From positions 24,051,691 through 24,115,690 of the forward strand of contig NC_090730.1 of NCBI RefSeq assembly GCF_036898095.1: 64,000 bases of DNA, written 5' to 3'. Below the pieces are notes generated by a model that saw only the letters and a list, made by a program, of their open reading frames with translations, was not told the DNA's origin and made no database searches. The DNA comes from Palaemon carinicauda. Taxonomy: Eukaryota; Arthropoda; Malacostraca; Decapoda; Palaemonidae. The position numbers and the translations under genes were made by a program. Every line of letters begins with the position of its first letter. Position 1 is the stretch's first letter. Below, in pieces: positions 52,638-62,345 of this stretch.

Positions 52638-53201
52638 GTGGACTCTACTACAGTCCATGCAAGCACAGCTTTCGGACCTGATGCGTGAGTGTCGTGCTGA
52701 GAGTGTTGCACCTCCTCCTCCTCCTGCACCGGTGGTGCACCAACCGCCTGCACCCGTTCAGCCTGTGCTGCACCCGCCTGCACCGGTGGTGCACCAACCG
52801 GCTGCACCCGTTCAGCCTGTGCTGCACCCACCTGCACTCGCTGCACCCAGTCGCAGCACCATCTGCCAGGCGTACGATGTTGTGGACTCTACTACAGTCC
52901 ATGCAAGCACAGCTTTCGGACCTGTTGCGTGAGTGTCGGGCTGAGAGTGTTGCACCTCCACCTGCACCCTTTCAGCCTGTGCTCAACCCGCCTGCACTCG
53001 CTGCACCCAGTCGCAGCACCATCTGCCAGGCGTACGATGTTGTGGACTCTACTACAGTCCATGCAAGCACAGCTTTCGGACCTGTTGCGTGAGTGTCGGG
53101 CTGAGAGTGTTGCACCTCCACCTGCACCCGTTCAGCCTGTGCTCAACCCGCCTGCACTCGCTGCACCCAGTCGCAGCACCATCTGCCAGGCGTACGATGT
53201 T
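52638..53201 (+). repeat. three-unit tandem duplication inside E6 gag
   Basis: Units start GTGGACTCTACTACAGTCCA at 52638, 52882 and 53042 (lengths about 244, 160, 160). Each contains LLQSMQAQLSDL coding and ends CAGGCGTACGATGTT. The first unit is longer because of an inner repeat of the CACCGGTGGTGCACCAACCG segment. The last two are almost identical. Confidence 0.87.
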
Positions 53202-53738
53202 GAACCTCTTTCTGTGTTCCCTGATCCCAGTGTTGTTCAGCCTCAGCCTTCTTTAAGGCAACCTTCGGTTTGGGATCAGGAGGATTACTCCACTCTTCCT
53301 CCTCCTCCCCTGGCTGCTCCACCGGTGGTGCAACTCTCGGTGGAGGTACAACCTCTTCCACCCGTGAGTCAGTCTCCTCAGCTGCTGCACCGAGCTCAAC
53401 CCGTGCACCCTGATCCTGCGCCTCAGACACCTCTGCTTGCGGGAACTTTACCTTGTTCTGCGCAACCTCGGTCTCTTCACGCTCCACTCATACCACAGGA
53501 ACAGGAACTTTCTGCACCTTCCACTGTTGTTGTTCCAGCTCGTTCTGACTCTGCTGTTCAGCATACCTTACCTCCATTTTCAAACCATGGCAAAAATATG
53601 AATCATGAGTTATGAATGTAAGGTAAACATTATGTTGATTTTTAAATCCCATGCAAGCATGCATAAAGCACTCTAGCACTGGTCATGGAATTTCTGAGAA
53701 TGTTAAACGCCATGCACACGCTCTGCTTTCCTTACAAC

Positions 53739-53944
53739 AGGCTCTGCTTACAGCAGGCTCTGCTTACTACATGCTCAGCATTCATCATGCTCTGCATTCA
53801 GCATGCTCTGCATTCAGCATGCTCTGCATACAACATGCTCTGCATACAGCATGCTCTGCATTCAGCATGCTCTGCATACAACATGCTCTACATACAGCAT
53901 GCTCTGCATACAGCATTCTCTGCATTCATCATGCTCTGCATACC
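53739..53944 (+). repeat. 16-bp minisatellite in E6
   Basis: About 13 imperfect copies of the same TGCTCTGCATACAGCA unit as in E2, with a different copy number and variant order, showing array change since the common ancestor. Confidence 0.9.
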
Positions 53945-54535
53945 TTACCGCATGCTTCTCAACATATCTTGGGTTGTTGCCAACTCACTAGACTGTCAAG
54001 CAGTTTCATAACGTTGCCTTCTAGTCTGCTGCTTTTGCACCAGTGAACCCTCACTCAGAGAACTTAGCTTTTCTAGGATAAGGTCCCTGTAGATGAGAAA
54101 GTTCTTTTCTCCCTCCTTCTGATATTCCCTTGAGGACTCTGTCATTTGGAGGGAGCCTTTAGCTGCATAACCTCTTATGGACTTTTATTTAAGCATAACA
54201 TGCTTACAGGGAAGGTAATGGTTCCACTTCAGCCGCTAATCCCGTCTGTTACCACACCTGCTCCCATAGACCTTGAGCTGTGTTGCATGACATGCAGTCC
54301 AAGCTTAGTCCTTGTTAGAGGATTTTTTGTTTACGGAGTCAATGTGTCACGGGGAAGACGTTCAACAACCAACAGAAGGGACTTGTTGTGACGCAGTGCG
54401 GCAACCTCAGCAACCCGTTAAGGAGTTGTCTGTACGACCCAGATAGTCTAGACAGATTCGGGTTGTCACTGTACTTCCTCGCTTGCCCATGATTGACAGT
54501 TTACAGACTGTGCAGCAGTATCATGATCTTGTGTC

Positions 54536-55738
54536 CGGCTCCGTCAGACGACTGGCTTTTAAGAGCTCCCACAAGTCGTCGCTGTCTGGAGATTTTCAAA
54601 TGGACTATGGATCTGACCAAGGAACTGGGCCTCCTGGTCAATTTTGAGGAGTCTCAGCTCGTTCCATCCCAGACCATTGTTTCCTTGGGTATGGATCTTC
54701 AGAGTCGAGCTTTTCGGACTTGTCCGTCGGCCCCAAGGATCTTCCAAGCCCTAGAATGCATCCAGAGCATGCTGAGAAGGAACCGATGCTTAGTCAGGCA
54801 GGGGATGAGTCTAACAGGGACACTTTCATCGCTGGCCCTGTTCATCGAGTTAGGGAGACTCCACCTCCGCCCCCTTCAGTATCATCTAGCTGCTCACTGG
54901 ATAAAGGACATGACGCTAGAGACGGGCTCAGTTCCTGTTTCCGAAGAGATGAGGTCTACTCTAACGTGGTGGAAGAACAGCATTCTTCTCAAGGAAGGTC
55001 TACCTTTGGCTGTTCAGACCCCCGACCACCGTCTCTTCTCGGACGCATCGGACACGGGCTGGGGTGCGACACTGGACGGACAGGAATGCTCGGGAACATG
55101 GAATCAGGAGCAAAGGACACTTCACATCTATTGCAAGGAGTTGTTGGCAGTTCATCTGGCCTTGATAAACTTCAAGTCCCTCCAGCTTAACAAGGTGGTG
55201 GAGGTGAACTCCGACTACACCACAGCCTTGGCTTACATCTCCAAGCAGAGAGGGACTCATTCGAGGAAGTTGTTCAAGATCGCAAGGGACCTCCTCATTT
55301 GGTCAAAGATCGAAAGCTCACGCTGGTAACGAGGCTCATTCAGGGCGATATGAATGTCATGGCAGATCGCCTCAGCCGTAAGGGTCAGGTCTTCCCCACA
55401 GAGTGGACCCTTCACAAGAATGTTTGCAGCAGACTTTGGGCCCTGTGGGGTCAGCCAACCATAGTTCTATTCGCTACCTCGATGACCAAGAAGCTCCTCT
55501 TGTATTGTTCTCCGATTCCAGACCCAGCAGCAGTTCGCGTGGATGCCTTTCTGCTGGATTGGTCCCATCTCAACCTGTATGCATTCCCGCCGTTCAAGAT
55601 TGTCAACAGGGTACTTCAGAAGTTCGCCTCTCACAAAGGGACACGGTTGACGTTGGTTGCTCCCCTCTGACCCGCGAGAGAAGGGTTCACCGAGGTACTG
55701 CAATGGCTGGTCGACGTTCCCAGGACTCTTCCTCCTAG
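54536..55738 (+). pseudogene. E6 RT C-terminus, RNase H and methyltransferase-like relict
   Basis: As in E2, homology starts at DDWLLRA of the RT active site. A long frame to 55329 carries LFSDASDTGWGATLDG, CKELLAVHLAL and VNSDYTTALAYI, so the RNase H acidic residues up to the third are present. A frameshift near 55310 precedes NVMADRLSRK. The methyltransferase-like part has TIVLFATS (Asp of IDLFAT replaced by Val) and YAFPPFKIVNRVLQ. A TGA at about 55668 replaces a Trp codon. Polymerase activity is impossible without the RT N-terminal two thirds. Confidence 0.87.
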
Positions 55739-55739
55739 A

Positions 55740-56876
55740 GTGGACCTTCTGCGTCAACCTCACGTAAAGAAGGTACACCCAAACCTCCACGCTCTTCGTC
55801 TGACTGCCTTCAGACTATCGAAAGTCTCTCAAGAGCTAGAGGCTTTTCGAAGGAGGCAGCCAGAACGATTGCCAGAGCAAGGACGACATCCACTCTCAGA
55901 GTCTATCAGTCTTAATGGGAAGTCTTCCAAAGCTGGTGCAAGGCCAATGCAGTTTTCCTCAACCAGTACCACTGTAACCCAGATTGCTGACTTCCTGTTA
56001 CATCTAAGGAACGTAAAATCCCTATCAGCTCCTACGATCAAGGGTTACAGAAGTATGTTGGCAGCGGTTTTCCGCCACAGAGGCTTGGATCTTTCCTCCA
56101 ACAAAGATCTACAGGACCTCCTTAGGTCTTTTGAGACCTCAAAGGAACGTCGGTTGTCCACTCCAGGCTGGAATCTAGACGTGGTCCTAAGGTTCCTAAT
56201 GTCATCAGGATTTGAACCGTTCCAATCAGCCTCTTTTAAGGACCTCACATTAGAAACTCTTTTCCTCGTGTGCTTAGCAACAGGTAAAAGAGTAAGTGAG
56301 ATCCACGCCTTCAGCAGGAACATAGGTTTCACATCTGAAACGGCTACATGTTCCTTGCGGCTCGGTTTTTTTGGCTAAAACGAGCTTCCTTCCCGTCCTT
56401 GCCCTAAGTCGTTCGAGATCCCAAGCCTGTCCAACATGGTGGGGAACGAACTAGAGAGAGTACTTTGCCCTGTTAGAGCTCTTAAGTACTATCTAAGAAG
56501 GTCAAAACCATTACGAGGACAATCAGAAGCCTTATGGTGTGCTATCAAGAAGCCTTCTCTACCAATGTCTAAGAACTCAGTTTCTTACTACATCAGGCTT
56601 CTGATTAGAGAAGCAAATTCTCATCTGAAGGAAGAAGACCTTGCTTTGCTGAAGGTAAGGACACATGAAGTGAGAGCTGTGGCTACTTCAGTGGCCTTCA
56701 AACAGAACCGTTCTCTGCAGAGTGTTATGGATGCAACCTATTGGAGAACCAAGTCAGTGTTCGCATCATTCTATCTCAAAGATGTCCAGTCTCTTTACGA
56801 GTACTGCTACACCCTGGGTCCATTCGTAGCAACGAATGCAGTAGTAGGCGAGGGCTCAGCCACTACATTCCCATAA
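55740..56876 (+). pseudogene. E6 tyrosine recombinase, two lesions
   Basis: Collinear with the E4 YR. A stop (TAA at about 55914) lies in YQS-x-WEVF, and a frameshift occurs near 56370 in a T run. The C-terminal 146 codons (56436-56876) are open, with HEVR and FASFYLKDV. Box I reads GKRVSEIHAF, so all catalytic residues survive although the frame is broken. Confidence 0.87.
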
Positions 56877-57592
56877 TTCCATAACTTTTTAACCTTTCTC
56901 TTGAATACTTTTTATGGGTTGTTCGGTCGGCTAAGAAGCCTTCCACATCCTTGTTGATTTGGCGGGTGGTCAATTCTTTCTTGAGAAGCGCCGAGGTTAA
57001 AGGTTGTGATGAGGTCCTTTAGTATGGGTTGCAGCCCTGTATACTTTAGCACCTTTGGGTTGATTCAGCCTCCAAGAGGAACGCTGCGCTCAGTAAGGAA
57101 GACGAACTTAAAAAAGAGACAGAGTAACGGTTCAATTCGACTTCCTTACCAGGTACTTATTATTTCATTGTTATTTGAGATAACTGTTATATGAAATATG
57201 GGATACTTAGCTATCCTTTAATCTTGTACACTGGTTTTCACCCACCCCCCTGGGTGTGAATCAGCTACATGATTATCGGGTAAGTTTAATATTGAAAAAT
57301 GTTATTTTCATTAGTAAAATAAATTTTTGAATATACTTACCCGATAATCATGATTTAATTGACCCTCCCTTCCTCCCCATAGAGAACCAGTGGGACCGAG
57401 GAATAATTGAGGAGGTGTCAACAAGAAGTACTTGAGTACCTGGCCACAGGTGGCGCTGGTAAGTACACCCCCTTCTAGTATTGTGATAGCTGGCGTATCC
57501 CTCCATAGAATTCTGTCGGGCAACAGAGTTGACAGCTACATGATTATCGGGTAAGTATATTCAAAAATTTATTTTACTAATGAAAATAACAT
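56877..57592 (+). repeat. E6 3' UTR, internal complementary region and right ITR
   Basis: Internal complementary region at about 57263-57357; right ITR about 57385-57592, ending ACTAATGAAAATAACAT. Nearly identical to the E1 3' end. Confidence 0.88.
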
Positions 57593-57773
57593 ATTTAAGA
57601 AAAAAAGTCTGATGACGTCATATTTCTGGCGGAAGGCGAGAGGCAAATCAAGTGATTTCCTTCCGATGCGTTACTATTCCCATAATCGAAACATCGAATA
57701 ATGATATATATAGAATTTTTAATAATTTTCAAAAAAAAAAAAAATGAAGATACAACTGAATTAAAAACAAAAT

Positions 57774-57813
<40 letters not shown>

Positions 57814-58723
57814 CCTTTTATAAATAATATTGTCTATAAACGAACTGTATGGAAAATGTGATACCCTATAACATATTGGCACTGATGTAATATGCATTAT
57901 GAAGAAATTTTGAATGTCAAGAAAATTATATAAATCAGTGTTATTCGCACTACAGTATATGTATGTGCTCATAATAGTAATACGGCAGCGTGACCTTGAG
58001 ATCAGCTGATGCCAACCGAAAGTAAATTAAAAGTATTTGTTGATTATTAATATGCTCAAGAAATTGAAAAATAAAATATAAACGTTCTTTAATAAACCAC
58101 AATTAAACACAGTAATGTCTAATGAAATATAAAGGCTTAATATTGAACTACAATACTGTATGAAGCTTTAAAAATGAACTACCTATATGCGATTGCGAGA
58201 GCGAGCACACACACACACACACAGACAGACAGAAAGAGCTACAACGATTTCACATTATACCTAATGATTAGACGAACTGTATGGAAACTGATTTCCTGTA
58301 ACATATTGGCGTTGATGTAATATTCATCATGAAGATACTTCTAACAAGTTAAGAAATGATAAAAAATATGCCATATGTATGTACGCCATATTTTGATACG
58401 GTAGGTAGCGGCACTTTCAGATCAGTTGAACATAACCAAAGGTAAACAAAATTTTCAGTACTCGATTGTAAAATGCTTTGAAAATTGATGAATAGAATAC
58501 AATAATGCATGTATAGAGCATATGATATCCTATGAAACAAGAAAATGGAATAATGATAGACAGTAAGAAAATATTGACAAAATATGATCCAGATGATTGC
58601 CGAATCATAACGTATCAAAATAAATCTACGGAAACTTCACTTTTCTAGTTCGACATACGGCCAACTCGACTTACGACTCATCTCTCGGTCCTTATCTCGG
58701 TCGTAAGTTGAGCAATACCTGTA

Positions 58724-60100
58724 TTGTCTCCTGGGTCCATTGTATCAACGAGCAAGGGAAGAGCTCAATTAGTTTAAGGAAAACCTACAGGTTCAGGCTC
58801 TATATATTAATTCTCTATAATAATCAAGAATTTAGATTAATGTATGGGCTTATATCAATCATCAAAGATTCAGTGCATTACAGAAATTTATGCTTACGTG
58901 CTCAAATTACATTTACATTAAGCATATGTACAGTATCGAACACTATTGTGATCAATGTTTCTCTACGTGAACTGAAGATAAACTTACCAGTATCATGCAT
59001 ATTCTAAACTTGTTTAGGCTAGTACCCCTCATTGTCTATGATCTCGAGAAACTCCGCTGAGAGAGTTTTTACTGCCTCATGGTACACAGAGCACATGACT
59101 CCTCGGTCATATTGACGTCAGTGAAAAAGGCTGCTTGAACTTTTCAAACCAACCTTTCATTTTCAGCTATGCATTACTCTTTTCATTCCTTATTTGTATA
59201 TATTTTAGAAGAATTTTCATGATTAATAGGTTAAGATGAATCTCTTCCCCAAAATAATCAAGATCAATATATTCTTTCAAGTGTTAAAAGTTACTGTGTG
59301 AGAAGTTTACAAAAAACTCTTATTAACTTTCACTACCTAAAAAGTGCATTGCACTAAAGGGGGAAAAATTTATACATGACTGTGGCTCAAAGGTTTTATA
59401 TTATTTTAATGACTTCGCAGAAGCAAAATAACCTTTAGAATGTAAAACACAAAAGTAATCTGAAACAAGAAAAGCATTTCACCTTTGCAAAGAGAATGTT
59501 TGAATTACTGGTTGTCAGTCGGTCATTCTTCTGGAGCGTCCTTGGAATGCCAAGGGAAGTGATAGGGTGTTGTGAACTTCAGAGAAAAAAATATATAAAT
59601 AAAAACAACATAGAGGTTAGAGTTCAAGAAATTTAATGCTCTTGATTTATTACATTATATTGTAGCATATAACAAACTGAGGATAACAAATTTACTATGT
59701 CATACCCACTATTCCCTCAAGGCAAAGGCAAATTTTCATCTCCTTTTTACTTTTGACATTCTTCAAATTAGTAATTGGTGTCTTTGTCTTTCTGCATGTG
59801 TGCTTATTTCAGTAGGTGGTGTAGTGTGTAGATTGATTATTTTACATAAAGTATATGTATAATTTTGTATTTTAATTTTTTGTTTTTATTAGTGTATTAT
59901 GAATCATAATACTTTTTTTCTAATTTTTATAAAAGACACATGAAAGTGTGAGAGATAGCGATGGTGGCTATCTTTGACAGAGAACAATAATATTCTATAT
60001 AAATACACTTAAGCTGCAAATGAAACTTAATGCAATTCATGTCTGTCAAGTTTTACTTTACGGGAACTATACAAAAAAAAAATGTCTTCTCTTTTAACAG
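58724..60100 (+). other. intron sequence, nothing recognised
   Basis: AT-rich intron up to the TTTTAACAG acceptor of exon i. A further TGACGTCA occurs at 59113-59120, outside the transposon. No coding motif seen. Confidence 0.55.
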
Positions 60101-60245
60101 GTAACTGAGCGACGAGAAATTGAAGGAATCCCTATTCACTATCGAGGTCATTTCAGCTTTGTAAATGAAACTCCCCATCCTGACCCAAAGTATTCTGATA
60201 TACCAATTTCAGCCATCTACTATGGTCCAACTTCTCTAGAAGAAG
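60101..60245 (+). CDS. APEH: APEH exon i
   Basis: A 145-nt exon, acceptor TTTTAACAG, donor GTGAAT, 48 codons plus one base. It encodes VTERREIEGIPIHYRGHFSF, VNETPHPDPKYSDIPISAIY, YGPTSLEE. It corresponds to the linker between propeller and hydrolase domain, ending where the hydrolase core strand begins. Confidence 0.87.
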
Positions 60246-61291
60246 GTGAATATTTGTCTGATTTATATGTAAGTAATCTTGAAAACTGAAATTTCTTTGA
60301 TTATTGAATATATTCTCATTTGTGCATTTTCAATCCAGTTTTCTTTGATGAAGGAAGATTCTTTCAATACAAGCTCAGCACTGTCAGTTCACAAGAATAT
60401 CATATGGCCCACTGGTTTGGGGTGTCTGAAAAAGGATATGGGTGTATTTATTATGTCTTCAACATAGCTGTAGCTCACATGTTTTTTAGGTATTTGGTTA
60501 TATGTTTACCTCATTCTTTATAAGATTTCATGCTTTTGTTTTTAAGTAGTAAAATGCCAATAATTTCTGTGTTCCTGAAAGGATTTTGAAGGGTTGGTAT
60601 TTTCTTGGTGTCCCTGAAGCCATCTGCTGGAGTACATTATTTTTATGAAACTTTCCATGTTGCTTCCACTCGAAGCTTTGAAGTTGTTTCGGTGTATACC
60701 CCAAAAATAGAAATTTCCCGTTCGCTCCCCTTGCAAAATGTCTCCTGTCACACAATCTGGTGGTTGATGACAACTAACTAGTTGATGATATCCTGCCTCA
60801 ACTACCCTTAAACCCTAGGTGTAGGTCAAATGGCTTATCAGGGCTCTGGTGAGGAGCCAGGCTTCCCCCACCGCACACCAGTAACTACTGACACTTCATT
60901 ATAAGTTTTAACAGCCAAGTTGAAGCTACACTGAAATCATACTCCTATGTACAGTAATGAAAAATTCCAAGTATGATAAAAATTTGGGATGTTTCCACAT
61001 GGGTTGCTTGTAAATCCACTATAAAACTTTGTATTAATCCTCCTTTTGCCCAAAGATAAGCGTCAGAGGTATATGATAATGTGAATATTGTACTAGCTAA
61101 GTATTTAAATTATGAAGATTTTCAAGAAAAATTTTTTTATCCAAAACATGCATTGTACTGTACATAAGTTGATTTGTGTTAGGAGGAAAAAATCTGTTGA
61201 TTTGATCCTTATAGTCTCTAGTACTTTACAAACATAATTTGTTTCATACTTCTTATATGCATAATTCAAACTGATAATTTTATTTTCTCAG
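60246..61291 (+). other. intron sequence, nothing recognised
   Basis: 1.05-kb intron between exons i and j. The stretch 60780-60900 looks repeat-like (CCAGGCTTCCCCCACCGCAC) but is unidentified. Confidence 0.5.
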
Positions 61292-61523
61292 GAGAGTCAA
61301 AGAGACCCTTGATATGCTGGCCCCACGGAGGACCTCATGGGACCACTACTAATTCCTACAATTTGTTACCTGCTTTCTTTGTGAAATTGGGATACTCCAT
61401 TGTTTTTGCTAATTACCGTGGATCATTAGGATTTGGAGAAGATGGTGTGAATGCTCTACCGGGCTATTGTGGAACTGTTGATGTATCTGATGTACATAAG
61501 GCCACTCTTTTATGCTTAGAGAG
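61292..61523 (+). CDS. APEH: APEH exon j (start of hydrolase domain)
   Basis: A 232-nt exon, acceptor TTCTCAG, donor GTAAGT. Two bases complete a Gly codon, then 76 codons and two bases. It encodes LICWPHGGPHGTTTNSYNLL with the HGGPH motif (61324-61338) of S9 prolyl-oligopeptidase-type hydrolases, then NYRGSLGFGED (61411 on) and GYCGTVDVSDVHKATLLCLE. The GGSHGG nucleophile elbow should follow in the next exon, which is outside the window. Confidence 0.95.
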
Positions 61524-62345
61524 GTAAGTTATGGATACAGTTTTGCTTTCTTGTGAGATTTTATCTATATAGTGTCCTGTTGTATAGTCAAATTAACTGT
61601 CTCTGAGACACAGTTACTACAGTACTTATATCTTCTTCACTCTCATCCAATTTTTGTTTTTTTGTTGAATTTCAATTGGTTTGTCTTCCTTCTCTCAAAA
61701 TTTAGGGATTTCATATTGTTTCTAACTTCTCTTAAAGCTCAAATTGCTAAAGCTACCTTTTGTTTATCAGGCATTGTTACCTTCATTCATAGCGTACTAG
61801 TGCTTCTACTATTGCATCTGCAGAAGTGTTCAGTAGGTATTACTAAAGGGACTTTGCTTCATACCTTTGCCCCTAAGCTGCATCCAATTGTTAGCATTAT
61901 GCTCCACCTCCATCCTCATTTGTTTTCTTTTATCTTAACCATCTATCCTTTCTGTATGTTACTTCATATTGCAACTATGGTTTTCCTTTTGTTTCAGCTT
62001 TAGATCTTTGTATGTTATGTAATTTTCTTTTCTAATTGTATATGGTGTCCAGCCACTCTAAATGCCCTCTCTTCAGTCAGTGATACTGTAATGAATAATT
62101 TTATGGTTACACTACCATTTTGGCAGACCAAACTTCAATATCTCAAATCCAAATTTAGGGACTTTTCAGGAAAATATACACACATGTAGCTTTTATCAGT
62201 GGTAAGAAAGATGGACAAATTTAGCAATGAATGAGAAGCTAAAAAAAAATAAAATTATAAGTAAGGAAGTGGAATTAGATAGATATTAAATGAAGAGCCA
62301 ATATACATTTGAATGTATATTGATTATGAATACTTTATACTTAGC
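61524..62345 (+). other. intron sequence, nothing recognised
   Basis: T-rich intron after exon j. A 143-codon hydrophobic frame at 61572-62003 has low complexity and no family motif; not considered a gene. Confidence 0.55.

Larger units (their letters stand above)
52155..54535 (+). pseudogene. E6 gag relict
   Basis: Blocks match the gag of E4 and E2: VRASRSPSPGPLASSQAQGR near 52190, repeated amphipathic segments with Pro-rich tails (52638-53201), a Pro/Gln-rich block to 53615, the 16-bp minisatellite, then a C-terminal block up to the deletion junction at about 54535 (VSGSV equivalent). No single frame spans it. Confidence 0.75.
50870..57592 (+). mobile_element. DIRS-like retrotransposon E6, complete but defective
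   Basis: A 6.7-kb element with type-I ITRs and internal complementary region, built like E2: leader, gag relict with three duplicated units, 16-bp minisatellite, gag-RT deletion fusion, RNase H, methyltransferase-like and YR. It has fewer lesions than E2. It is inserted in a TA-flanked DNA transposon, sense to APEH. Confidence 0.9.
50046..58721 (+). mobile_element. TA-flanked DNA transposon with CAGGTATTGCTC ends, split by E6
   Basis: The left end CAGGTATTGCTCGACTTAC (50046) and right end GTAAGTTGAGCAATACCTG (58703-58721) form a TIR with TA on both sides. Excluding E6 it is about 1.95 kb. It contains left-side subrepeats (about 390-bp period, with TGACGTCA and a GGCGGAAG motif) and right-side subrepeats (about 430-bp period; GAACTGTATGGAAA at about 57842 and 58275). 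Microsatellites (GA)n 57779-57809 and (CA)n 58205-58223 are present. No transposase frame was seen. Tigger/pogo affinity is tentative. Confidence 0.75.

Noticed and set aside
1951..61523. APEH exons as a processed or broken pseudogene
   Set aside because: All ten exons have GT-AG borders, matching phases and no internal stops, and the HGGPH motif is intact.
61572..62003. 143-codon hydrophobic frame as a membrane protein gene
   Set aside because: T-rich intronic sequence with low complexity, no family motif, located between APEH exon j and E7.
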